Source of the DNA: Flavobacterium zhairuonense
Lineage (GTDB): Bacteria; Bacteroidota; Bacteroidia; Flavobacteriales; Flavobacteriaceae
DNA length: 64,000 nucleotides
Direction: 5' to 3'
Assembly: GCF_004352915.1 (NCBI RefSeq)
Contig: NZ_SJSY01000072.1
Location: forward strand, 124,001-188,000
Below are positions 25,966-33,162 of this stretch, piece by piece. The translations under genes were made by a program, and so were the position numbers. How positions within the stretch are numbered: the first letter of the stretch is position 1; every line of letters begins with the position of its first letter. A model generated the notes under the pieces. That model was not told the DNA's origin. It saw only the letters and a list, made by a program, of their open reading frames with translations, and did not search any database.

Positions 25966-26175
25966 AATGAATTGTCTTTTTTAGGTTTATTAAAAAATAA
26001 AGGTTATATCGTCGAAATCATAAAATTACAAATTTTAAAATTAGTGCGCGCTTTGTAAGATTATTTTTCCTTAAATGAGCTAGACAATTCTTATGCCAAA
26101 ATTTTCTGTTAGAATGAAAACCTATTTACTTTAAGATTTTTTTAAGTATAATTTTTAAACTACTTGTCTAAATCT

Positions 26176-26769
26176 TTATTTGATAACTAAAACATTTTCA
26201 TTTCTTGCAAAATCGGTTAAAGTAATATTGAAAAGAATAGTTAATTCTTTGCCAGCTTTAACCACTCCAAGTGCTGCTGATGGTGGCGTCATTTCAAAAT
26301 CAGTAAAAGTTACTCGATTAGAGCCTTGTAAGACAAAAGTGTCGTTGTCTATAGTTGATACTTTTACTTGCGTTTTAAAATCTTTGCTGACGCCTGAAAT
26401 GGTATATGTTCCAGTGAAAATCCAAGTTGTTTCGTTTATTTTATCAGCTGATTTTAAAGTGTATTTTATGTTTTTATGTGTTTTGGTGTCTAAACATTCG
26501 TAAGCGACATCATCCATACTGGTTTTGCTGCTTTTTATGCTTTCGGCAGGCAATGTAATGGCTAAGTTTTTAATGTCTGTGAGTTTTGAATCCGTGATGG
26601 TTAAAATTGCGCTACCAGTACCATCTGAAGATCGCATTACCCAATCATGTATGTTAGATGTTCCTGCAACTTCAAAAGTTGATTTTGTGAGAGAATATCT
26701 TTTTTGTGCGCTTACTTGTAAACATAATGTAATTACTACGGCTAATAAAATTGATTTGATCGTTTTCAT
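26176..26769 (-). CDS. YceI family periplasmic protein
   Basis: The 197-residue protein has a signal peptide (IKSILLAVVITLCLQVSAQ) and the YceI pattern: the opening KSTFEVAGTSNIHDWVMRSS, the middle MDDVAYECLDTKTHKNIKYT and the end GKELTILFNITLTD. The fold is a lipocalin-like barrel that binds isoprenoid or polyprenyl chains in characterised relatives. The length is normal. A -7 box is about 60 bases upstream. The ligand here is unknown. Confidence 0.9.
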   Translation of the reverse strand: MKTIKSILLAVVITLCLQVSAQKRYSLTKSTFEVAGTSNIHDWVMRSSDGTGSAILTITDSKLTDIKNLAITLPAESIKSSKTSMDDVAYECLDTKTHKNIKYTLKSADKINETTWIFTGTYTISGVSKDFKTQVKVSTIDNDTFVLQGSNRVTFTDFEMTPPSAALGVVKAGKELTILFNITLTDFARNENVLVIK

Positions 26770-26827
26770 TTGTATGTGGTATTTGGTTAAAACTAGATAG
26801 ATTATGATTTCTATCTTTTTCTTGAGT

Positions 26828-26835
26828 CAAAGGTA
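26828..26835 (-). promoter_or_regulatory. -7 promoter box of the YceI gene
   Basis: Minus-strand TACCTTTG matches TAnnTTTG, 59-66 bases upstream of the ATG. Confidence 0.5.
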
Positions 26836-26988
26836 TTTTGAAGAAATCGCACAAGAGCTGATAAAAATCATGGTTAAGATTTTATTTAAAGCTTATTATA
26901 GAAAAGCAAAATAGTGGCTTGTTACTGGGATTTTTTTGATTTTGATTTAAGAATGCATCTAAAAATCAAAAAAAAGCGCAAAAGTGAT

Positions 26989-26996
26989 TAACTTTG
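26989..26996 (+). promoter_or_regulatory. -7 promoter box of rlmN, almost touching the start codon
   Basis: TAACTTTG matches TAnnTTTG and ends five bases before the rlmN ATG at 27001. A transcript from it would have almost no 5' leader. Confidence 0.6.
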
Positions 26997-27000
26997 CAGC

Positions 27001-28044
27001 ATGCAAATCGAAAAGAAAGACATAAGAGCCTTATCAAAAGAACAATTGCGTGATTTTTTTGTCGCAAACAATGACAAAGCTTTCCGTGGAAATCAAGTTT
27101 ATGAATGGCTATGGAGTAAAGGCGCGCATAGTTTTGACGATATGACGAATGTTGCCAAAACAACGCGTACAATGCTTGAGGAGAATTTTGTTATCAATCA
27201 TATTAAGGTTGATACCATGCAGCGCAGCAGTGACGGAACGGTAAAAAATGCCGTTCGCTTGCATGACGGCTTAGTGGTAGAATCAGTTTTGATTCCGACA
27301 GAAACTAGAACTACAGCTTGTGTTTCTAGCCAAGTTGGTTGTAGTTTGGATTGTAATTTTTGCGCAACGGCAAGATTAAAACGAATGAGAAATCTTGAAC
27401 CAGGTGAAATTTACGATCAAATTCTAGCAATCGACAAAGAAAGCCGTTTGTATTATAATCATCCGCTTTCGAATATTGTTTTTATGGGAATGGGAGAGCC
27501 TTTAATGAATTATAACAATGTCATTAAAGCAATTGATATGGTCACATCATCAGAAGGTTTAGGAATGTCGCCAAAACGTATTATGGTTTCGACATCGGGT
27601 ATTCCGAAAATGATCAAAAAAATGGCCGATGATGAAGTGAAATTCAAATTGGCAGTTTCGCTCCACTCCGCAATTGACGAAACGCGTGCGAAGATTATGC
27701 CTTTTAGCAAAAATTTTCCTTTGAAAGATTTGCGTGAAGCATTGGAATATTGGTACAGAAAAACAAAAAGCAAAGTCTCGTATGAATATGTAGTTTGGAA
27801 AGGAATAAACGACGATAAAGCTTCAGTTGATGCATTGGTTAAATTCTGCAAATATGTGCCTTGTAAAGTCAATTTGATAGAATACAATCCAATTGACGAC
27901 GGAGAATTCCAACAAGCTTCAGAAGAGTCAATTATGGCTTATATAAAAGCGTTGGAAAATATTGGAGTAGTGGTAAAAGTAAGACGTAGCCGAGGAAAAG
28001 ATATTGATGCTGCTTGCGGACAATTAGCAAATAAAGAGGCGTAA
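27001..28044 (+). CDS. rlmN: 23S rRNA (adenine-C2)-methyltransferase RlmN (dual-specificity radical SAM enzyme)
   Basis: The 347-residue enzyme methylates C2 of A2503 in 23S rRNA and A37 in some tRNAs. The radical SAM cluster cysteines are Cys114, Cys118 and Cys121 in GCSLDCNFCATARL. The C-terminal cysteine that carries the methylene intermediate is Cys339 in AACGQLA. Other conserved parts are FMGMGEPLMNYNNV, STSGIPKMI and KLAVSLHSA. The start is fixed by the usual N-terminus (MQIEKKDIRALSKEQL). The transcript may be leaderless. A large palindromic repeat follows the stop. Confidence 0.96.
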   Translation: MQIEKKDIRALSKEQLRDFFVANNDKAFRGNQVYEWLWSKGAHSFDDMTNVAKTTRTMLEENFVINHIKVDTMQRSSDGTVKNAVRLHDGLVVESVLIPTETRTTACVSSQVGCSLDCNFCATARLKRMRNLEPGEIYDQILAIDKESRLYYNHPLSNIVFMGMGEPLMNYNNVIKAIDMVTSSEGLGMSPKRIMVSTSGIPKMIKKMADDEVKFKLAVSLHSAIDETRAKIMPFSKNFPLKDLREALEYWYRKTKSKVSYEYVVWKGINDDKASVDALVKFCKYVPCKVNLIEYNPIDDGEFQQASEESIMAYIKALENIGVVVKVRRSRGKDIDAACGQLANKEA

Positions 28045-28050
28045 TGGTTT

Positions 28051-28250
28051 GTCCCTATGGGACATATTGTTATATAACACATTTGTTTTCTACCGATATT
28101 TTATTCCTAGCGGAGTATATATTCTGTAAATAATATTGGTAAAAAAAAATCTCATGGGATTTCTCCCAGAGAATTAAAGTAAATATGCTCCGTTAGGAGC
28201 AATATATTTGTAGAAAGAATCTACACAATACAGATATGTCCCGTAGGGAC
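28051..28250. repeat. 200-bp composite palindromic repeat
   Basis: The outer ends GTCCCTATGGGACATAT (28051-28067) and ATATGTCCCGTAGGGAC (28234-28250) pair with one mismatch. Inside, TTCCTAGCGGAGTATAT (about 28104-28120) faces AATATGCTCCGTTAGGAGCA (about 28182-28201), and the centre is a small hairpin, TCTCATGGGATTTCTCCCAG followed by AGA. Each unit is itself a short GC-rich palindrome. No ORF is present. Confidence 0.75.
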
Positions 28251-28274
28251 TACACATTTATATATTGATAAAAA

Positions 28275-28323
28275 CAAAAAAGCATTAAAAACGAGAGAGA
28301 TCTTGTTTTTAATGCTTTTTTTT
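28275..28323. terminator. Terminator between rlmN and the lipoprotein gene
   Basis: AAAAAAGCATTAAAAAC and GTTTTTAATGCTTTTTTTT form a long stem with a 12-base loop. A/T runs on both sides let it act on both convergent transcripts. Confidence 0.8.
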
Positions 28324-28337
28324 GGGCAAAAAGGATT

Positions 28338-29198
28338 CTATTTTTTCAAATCGACTTCTTCCGTTACGCCGTCTTTTGTAATTGTTGCAAGAGTATTGCA
28401 TGTTCCGTCACCATAATCAATAACAGCTGTAGCGCCATTTTTGGTTATAGACAAAACTCCTTTGACAGGGAGAGATGTTTTGCATGATGCTTTAAATTGT
28501 AATGGGGTTGTAATTTCAGCAGAAAAAGTATCTCCGTTAGGGAAAGTTGTTGTACCGCTTCCAGTTACTAAATAAGCATTATCATCCCAGTTGAACCAAG
28601 TGTCAAAACCTTCAACTTGTTCCTTAACCAGTGTGCCTTTTCGAGTGTAAACGCCTCCGTCATCAAAAGTAATTGTCATGTCGATTGCTGCTGTAAAAAC
28701 CGGATGTGCAGTTGCAAGCAAATCAGTTGTTTTTACAGTTCGCACTATGCTTTTGCTTCCTTGAAGTTTTTTGCCATTATGATAAAATCCGTCAAAAGTA
28801 TAACTAATCGTTTGTGTAGATGATGCAAAATCATTAGAAAAAGAAATGACCATTTTTCCTTTTACGGTATTTCCGTTTTCAAGCGTACAACCTTCTACGC
28901 CAAAATCGACAGTTCTTGTCCAGGTGTTGTTCGTTAATACTGTTGTAATTGTAGCACAACTCGGAAGGAAATTTTTTACCATACCGCTAGGTTTGGCAGT
29001 TACATTTTGTTGTGCGCTAAATTGATCTTCGGCAATATTGGTCACATCATCAATTGAGGCGTCAATTTTTGAATTTTTGATGATTTCATCTTTTGTAATT
29101 GCGGCAGATGATCCGTCATTAGTTTTTTCGTCAGAATTACAGCTGACAAAAAAAGATAAAGCGACTAACGTTCCAATACATAAAATTTTTGTTTTCAT
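28338..29198 (-). CDS. Lipoprotein of unknown function
   Basis: The 286-residue protein has a lipoprotein signal (MKTKILCIGTLVALSFFVSC) and a mature part made of beta-strand repeats: GKMVISFSNDFASSTQTISY, GSKSIVRTVKTTD, GVLSITKNGATAVIDYGDGT. A conserved Cys pair (FLPSCATITT, FGVEGCTLEN) may form a disulfide. I do not recognise a named domain. The predicted location is the outer membrane or the surface. It has no operon partners. Confidence 0.75.
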   Translation of the reverse strand: MKTKILCIGTLVALSFFVSCNSDEKTNDGSSAAITKDEIIKNSKIDASIDDVTNIAEDQFSAQQNVTAKPSGMVKNFLPSCATITTVLTNNTWTRTVDFGVEGCTLENGNTVKGKMVISFSNDFASSTQTISYTFDGFYHNGKKLQGSKSIVRTVKTTDLLATAHPVFTAAIDMTITFDDGGVYTRKGTLVKEQVEGFDTWFNWDDNAYLVTGSGTTTFPNGDTFSAEITTPLQFKASCKTSLPVKGVLSITKNGATAVIDYGDGTCNTLATITKDGVTEEVDLKK

Positions 29199-29343
29199 AA
29201 TAAATTAGTTTTACGTGATTTTAATTAATTGAATTCAAATTAGGCTTTAAATAAAATTTGGTGTTTTTGGTGGGAATTTATATTAGTGCACAAATTGTTG
29301 ATATACTAACATAAAATTGATAACGTTTTTTTATTTAAAATAG

Positions 29344-29351
29344 TATATTTG
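29344..29351 (+). promoter_or_regulatory. -7 promoter box of the polyprenyl synthetase gene, very close to the ATG
   Basis: TATATTTG matches TAnnTTTG and ends nine bases before the ATG at 29360, leaving a leader of only a few bases. Confidence 0.6.
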
Positions 29352-29359
29352 GAATCGAA

Positions 29360-30337
29360 ATGAATATTACTTCCCAAATAAAACAGCCCATTTTTAACGA
29401 GATGGAACTTTTCGAAAAAAAGTTCCATGAATCGATGACTTCAAAGGTTGCATTGCTGAACCGAATTACATACTATATCGTAAATCGAAAAGGAAAGCAA
29501 ATGCGTCCAATGTTTGTTTTTCTTACTGCAAAAATGGTTTCTGGAGGTGTTGTAAACGAAAGAACCTATCGCGGTGCTTCGGTAATCGAATTGATTCATA
29601 CGGCAACTTTGGTGCATGATGATGTTGTGGACGATAGTAATCGCCGTCGCGGATTTTTTTCTATCAATGCGCTTTGGAAAAACAAAATTGCCGTTTTAGT
29701 TGGAGATTATTTGCTTTCAAAAGGATTGCTTTTGTCAATCGATAATGGTGATTTTGATTTGCTCCGAATCATTTCTGTTGCTGTTCGCGAAATGAGCGAA
29801 GGGGAATTACTTCAAATAGAAAAAGCCCGAAGACTCGATATTACCGAAGATGTTTATTACGAAATTATCCGTAAGAAAACCGCAACGCTTATTGCTGCTT
29901 GTTGTGCACTTGGTGCAAAAGCTGTAATTGAAGATGATGCGCAGGTTGAAAATATGCGCAAATTCGGAGAATTGATCGGAATGGCTTTTCAAATCAAAGA
30001 CGATTTATTCGACTACAGTGAAGAAGCAATCGGAAAACCAACAGGAATCGATATTAAAGAGCAAAAAATGACTTTGCCTTTAATTCATGTTTTAAATACT
30101 TGTACTCCACAGGAAAAAAAGTGGCTGATAAACTCCATCAAAAACCATAACAAAGACAAGAAACGCGTAAAAGAAGTTATTGCCTTTGTGAAAAATAATA
30201 ATGGTTTGGCTTACGCCGAAAACAAAATGGTCGAATTCCAGCAGGAAGCGCTTTCTCTACTTCAAAACTTCGAAGATTCTGAGTATAAAGCTGCGCTGAC
30301 TTTGATGGTGAATTACGTAATCGAAAGAAAAAAATAA
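29360..30337 (+). CDS. Polyprenyl diphosphate synthase (all-trans, IspB/HepT-like)
   Basis: The 325-residue enzyme condenses isopentenyl units into a long-chain prenyl diphosphate, most likely for the menaquinone side chain. The first aspartate-rich motif is LVHDDVVDDSNRRRG and the second is FQIKDDLFDYSEEAIGKPTG; GKQMRPMFV near the N-terminus binds isopentenyl diphosphate. Chain length cannot be read reliably from the sequence; Bacteroidetes usually make MK-6 or MK-7. A perfect inverted repeat follows the gene. Confidence 0.92.
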   Translation: MNITSQIKQPIFNEMELFEKKFHESMTSKVALLNRITYYIVNRKGKQMRPMFVFLTAKMVSGGVVNERTYRGASVIELIHTATLVHDDVVDDSNRRRGFFSINALWKNKIAVLVGDYLLSKGLLLSIDNGDFDLLRIISVAVREMSEGELLQIEKARRLDITEDVYYEIIRKKTATLIAACCALGAKAVIEDDAQVENMRKFGELIGMAFQIKDDLFDYSEEAIGKPTGIDIKEQKMTLPLIHVLNTCTPQEKKWLINSIKNHNKDKKRVKEVIAFVKNNNGLAYAENKMVEFQQEALSLLQNFEDSEYKAALTLMVNYVIERKK

Positions 30338-30343
30338 TTAGAT

Positions 30344-30420
30344 AATTAGAAAATTTATCAATTAGATAATTGGTTTTACTTTGTTGTAAATCAATTATCT
30401 AATTGATAAATTTTCTAATT
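30344..30420. repeat. 29-bp perfect inverted repeat after the polyprenyl synthetase gene
   Basis: The arms 30344-30372 and 30392-30420 are exact reverse complements (left arm starts AATTAGAAAATTTATCAATT) with a 19-base loop. It begins seven bases after the stop and may work as a terminator, though it is very AT-rich. Confidence 0.75.
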
Positions 30421-30518
30421 GCCCAATTTTTTTTCACCTCCATGCAACCATTTTAAACCGATAATCGTCTATGCTAATAGAAGTCTGTTTCTAAAACCAA
30501 AAACCGAAAAGCTTATTA

Positions 30519-31079
30519 ATGAAAATTATTTCGTTACATCAAGAAGAAACCAAAATCATAAAGCTGGCTGTCGAGAACAATCGTCAGGCACAGCAACAGA
30601 TTTATGGGAAATATTCTTCAAAAATGCTAAGCGTCTGCAGACAATATATAAAGGATATTCAGCTGGCAGAAGATGTAATGATAACGGCTTTCATGAAAGT
30701 ATTTACGAATCTGAAAAACTTTGAACACAAAGGAAGTTTTGAAGGCTGGATCCGCCGAATAATGGTTAACGAATGCATTTCCTATTTAAGAGTTCAGAAA
30801 AAAGTAAAATTTGCTGAAGATGAGTTTTTTGTCGAAGAAAGTTTTAATGAAATCGACAGCCAATTTACAGTCGAACAAATTCAGTTTTTAATTGACGCTT
30901 TGCCGGATGGCTATAAAATGGTTTTCAATCTATACGCAATCGAAGGCTACAAACACAATGAAATTGCCAAGATGTTAGGAATTAATGAAGGAACATCGAA
31001 ATCGCAATTGTCGCACGCTAGAAAAATGCTGCAAACACAAATTACTATTTTAAAAAAACAAGATAATGGAACCGAATAA
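30519..31079 (+). CDS. RNA polymerase sigma factor, ECF (sigma-70 region 2/4) family
   Basis: The 186-residue protein has only sigma regions 2 and 4. Region 2 includes QRIYGKY-like QQQIYGKYSSKMLSVCRQYI, AEDVMITAFMKVFTNLKNF and FEGWIRRIMVNECISYLR; region 4 has LPDGYKMVFNLYAIEGYKHN, EIAKMLGINEGTSKSQLSHA. This is the common Bacteroidetes ECF pattern. The next gene overlaps its end by 14 bases and encodes the probable anti-sigma factor. The target promoters are unknown. Confidence 0.93.
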   Translation: MKIISLHQEETKIIKLAVENNRQAQQQIYGKYSSKMLSVCRQYIKDIQLAEDVMITAFMKVFTNLKNFEHKGSFEGWIRRIMVNECISYLRVQKKVKFAEDEFFVEESFNEIDSQFTVEQIQFLIDALPDGYKMVFNLYAIEGYKHNEIAKMLGINEGTSKSQLSHARKMLQTQITILKKQDNGTE

Positions 31080-31788
31080 TTTTGAAAAGGATTTCCGTGA
31101 AAAATTAAATCAGCGTGAAATTGAGCCAAGCAACAAAGCCTGGGATCGATTAGATGCCATGTTGAGTGTTGCCGAAGAAAAGAAACCTAAAAAAAGCAAA
31201 AAATGGCTTTATGTCGCAGCGAGTGTTGTGGGATTTTTGTTGGTTGGAACTTTTTTCTTTAATCATAAAGAAAATACAATTGAAGGGCCTAAAAATTCAG
31301 TTGTTGTAAAAGATACAGAGAAAGATTTGAATAAAAATTCAGTTGAAAAAACGATTTTAAACAACATCGATTCTTCAAAAACTGAAATCGCAATTTCAGA
31401 AAATCATTCAGAAGAAAGCTTAAATCAAGAAGCAAAAATCAATCATCAGAAATCAGATAAAATCAGTAAAAATGAATCAAATCAAATAGCGGAGTCTTCA
31501 ATCATCATCAAAAACAATCAAGAAAAACAATCCACCAACAATCAAACTGCTGTTGCCGAAATCTCTAAAAAAGAAAGTGTAGATCAATTATTAGAAACTG
31601 CTGAAAATAAGGTTGTAGCTGAAAATTCGGCTAAACCAAAAGCAAAAATTAAAGTCAATGCAAATGATTTGCTGCATCAAGTTGACGGCGAATTAGAGGA
31701 ATCCTTTCGTGAAAAAGTAATCACAAGAGTCAATAAAAATTATCAGACAGTAAAAGTGGCTTTGGCAAATAGAAATCAGCAGGAGTAG
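31066..31788 (+). CDS. Probable anti-sigma factor, single-pass membrane protein
   Basis: The 240-residue protein has a cytosolic N-terminal segment of about 45 residues (FEKDFREKLNQREIEPSNKA, WDRLDAML), a membrane helix (WLYVAASVVGFLLVGTFFF) and a low-complexity, Lys/Asn/Glu-rich periplasmic part. This layout and the overlap with the sigma gene make it the likely regulator of that sigma factor. It lacks the zinc-binding HxxxCxxC of ZAS-type anti-sigma factors. The function is inferred from position and topology. Confidence 0.75.
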   Translation: MEPNNFEKDFREKLNQREIEPSNKAWDRLDAMLSVAEEKKPKKSKKWLYVAASVVGFLLVGTFFFNHKENTIEGPKNSVVVKDTEKDLNKNSVEKTILNNIDSSKTEIAISENHSEESLNQEAKINHQKSDKISKNESNQIAESSIIIKNNQEKQSTNNQTAVAEISKKESVDQLLETAENKVVAENSAKPKAKIKVNANDLLHQVDGELEESFREKVITRVNKNYQTVKVALANRNQQE

Positions 31789-31845
31789 AGGATTAGTATT
31801 AAGTATCAAGAATTAAGTATTAAGAAAAAGAATATAGATTTTTTA

Positions 31846-31889
31846 GTTCCGGAGGAACGATCCATTTTGTAGCGTCGGGTTTCAACCCG
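31846..31889. repeat. Short palindromic repeat units
   Basis: GTTCCGGAGGAAC (31846-31858) and CGGGTTTCAACCCG (31876-31889) are two small hairpin units of the same style as those in the 28051-28250 element. Confidence 0.5.
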
Positions 31890-31981
31890 ATGGACAATGA
31901 ATTGATCATTCACAATTAACATTTTACAATTTACAATTAATAATTAATCATCATCAATCACAATCAATTAAAAAATCAATC

Positions 31982-33031
31982 ATGAAAAATTTTACCATTC
32001 ATCTCGTAATTTTAATCTTTTTATTTGTCAGTAAGGTTTTCAGTCAGGAAACTTTTGAATCAAAAGCGAAGAAAATTGCCAATAAAATAGAAAAGGTTAC
32101 TAAAGAAGAAAAAGAAACCTTAAAACAAGAAGTTGAAGCCGTAAACGTGCAATTGTCTGAAGGGAAAATCACGCAGGAACAAGCGGATAAACGCAAAAAA
32201 GAATTAGCAGAAGCGAGAGCCGTTATCATTGAGGAAAAAGTAACGTTGGCACAAAACGAACTGAATGATCTTGTACAGCAAAAAGTAGATGGAAAACTGA
32301 AAGAACAGGATTCTACCAAGAAAAGCAAGATTGTTATTTACTGGGATAAAAACGACTGGAACCATAAGAAATGCAAAGATTCTCTTCGTGGAGAAAAAAG
32401 AACCACTTCGCAATTTGTTTTTGCAATGGGTTTGAATAATATGATGGTTGACGGAAAATATCAGGATTCAAATTACAGTTTTATAGGTTCGCATTTTTAT
32501 GAGTGGGGTTTTACATATAATTCAAGATTAATGAAAAATGATAATTTGCTTCATGCGAAGTACGGACTTTCATTAATGTACAATAATATTCGCCCGACAG
32601 ATAACCGCTATTTTGTGGTAAATGGGGATCAAACTAATTTAGAAACCAACGCTGTAAATTTAACCGAATCACGTTTTAGAAATGTGTATTTAGTAATGCC
32701 AGTGCATTTGGAATTCGATTTTACGAGGCCGACAGTAAAAGATGGAAAGACGTATTTTAAAACGCATAAAAGTTTCCGTTTTGGAATTGGAGGTTATACC
32801 GGAATCAACGTAAAATCAAAACAGATTTTGAAATTCGAAGAAGACGATTTAAAATATAAAAGCAAGGCTAAAGGCGAATACAATGTAAATAATTTCATTT
32901 ATGGTGTAAGCTCTTACATAGGATATAAAGAATTAAGCTTGTATGTAAAATACGATTTGAATCCGTTGTTTCAAGACAATTTAGTTAAGGAAAACAATAT
33001 TTCAATGGGACTTCGTTTTGATTTTAATTAA
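31982..33031 (+). CDS. Outer-membrane protein with periplasmic coiled coil and beta-barrel
   Basis: The 349-residue protein has a signal peptide (MKNFTIHLVILIFLFVSKVF ending SQ), then about 85 residues of charged coiled coil (KIANKIEKVTKEEKETLKQE, GKITQEQADKRKKELAEARA). The rest alternates polar and aromatic residues and ends in the pattern SMGLRFDFN, the terminal aromatic strand of an outer-membrane barrel. I read it as a PorT/OmpA-barrel-like protein whose coiled coil lies in the periplasm. It follows the sigma/anti-sigma pair after 193 bases of repeats, so it may be a target of that sigma factor; this is inference. Confidence 0.7.
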   Translation: MKNFTIHLVILIFLFVSKVFSQETFESKAKKIANKIEKVTKEEKETLKQEVEAVNVQLSEGKITQEQADKRKKELAEARAVIIEEKVTLAQNELNDLVQQKVDGKLKEQDSTKKSKIVIYWDKNDWNHKKCKDSLRGEKRTTSQFVFAMGLNNMMVDGKYQDSNYSFIGSHFYEWGFTYNSRLMKNDNLLHAKYGLSLMYNNIRPTDNRYFVVNGDQTNLETNAVNLTESRFRNVYLVMPVHLEFDFTRPTVKDGKTYFKTHKSFRFGIGGYTGINVKSKQILKFEEDDLKYKSKAKGEYNVNNFIYGVSSYIGYKELSLYVKYDLNPLFQDNLVKENNISMGLRFDFN

Positions 33032-33057
33032 GTTACGGCTTTAAGTTTAGTTAGTAG

Positions 33058-33088
33058 AAAAAGTGCTTCGCAAGAGGCACTTTTTTTT
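33058..33088 (+). terminator. Terminator after the coiled-coil/barrel gene
   Basis: AAAAAGTGCTTCGC and GAGGCACTTTTTTTT form a stem-loop with an eight-base T run. Confidence 0.82.
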
Positions 33089-33162
33089 AGCTTAATAAAT
33101 AAATTTCAGGAAGGATTTATGTACTTTTACAGGCTTTCAACTTTAAAAAATAAATTTACGTT

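Noticed and set aside
30419..30724. 101-codon plus-strand frame overlapping the sigma factor gene
   Set aside because: The overlapping frame 30519-31079 encodes a complete sigma factor; this one has no recognisable features.
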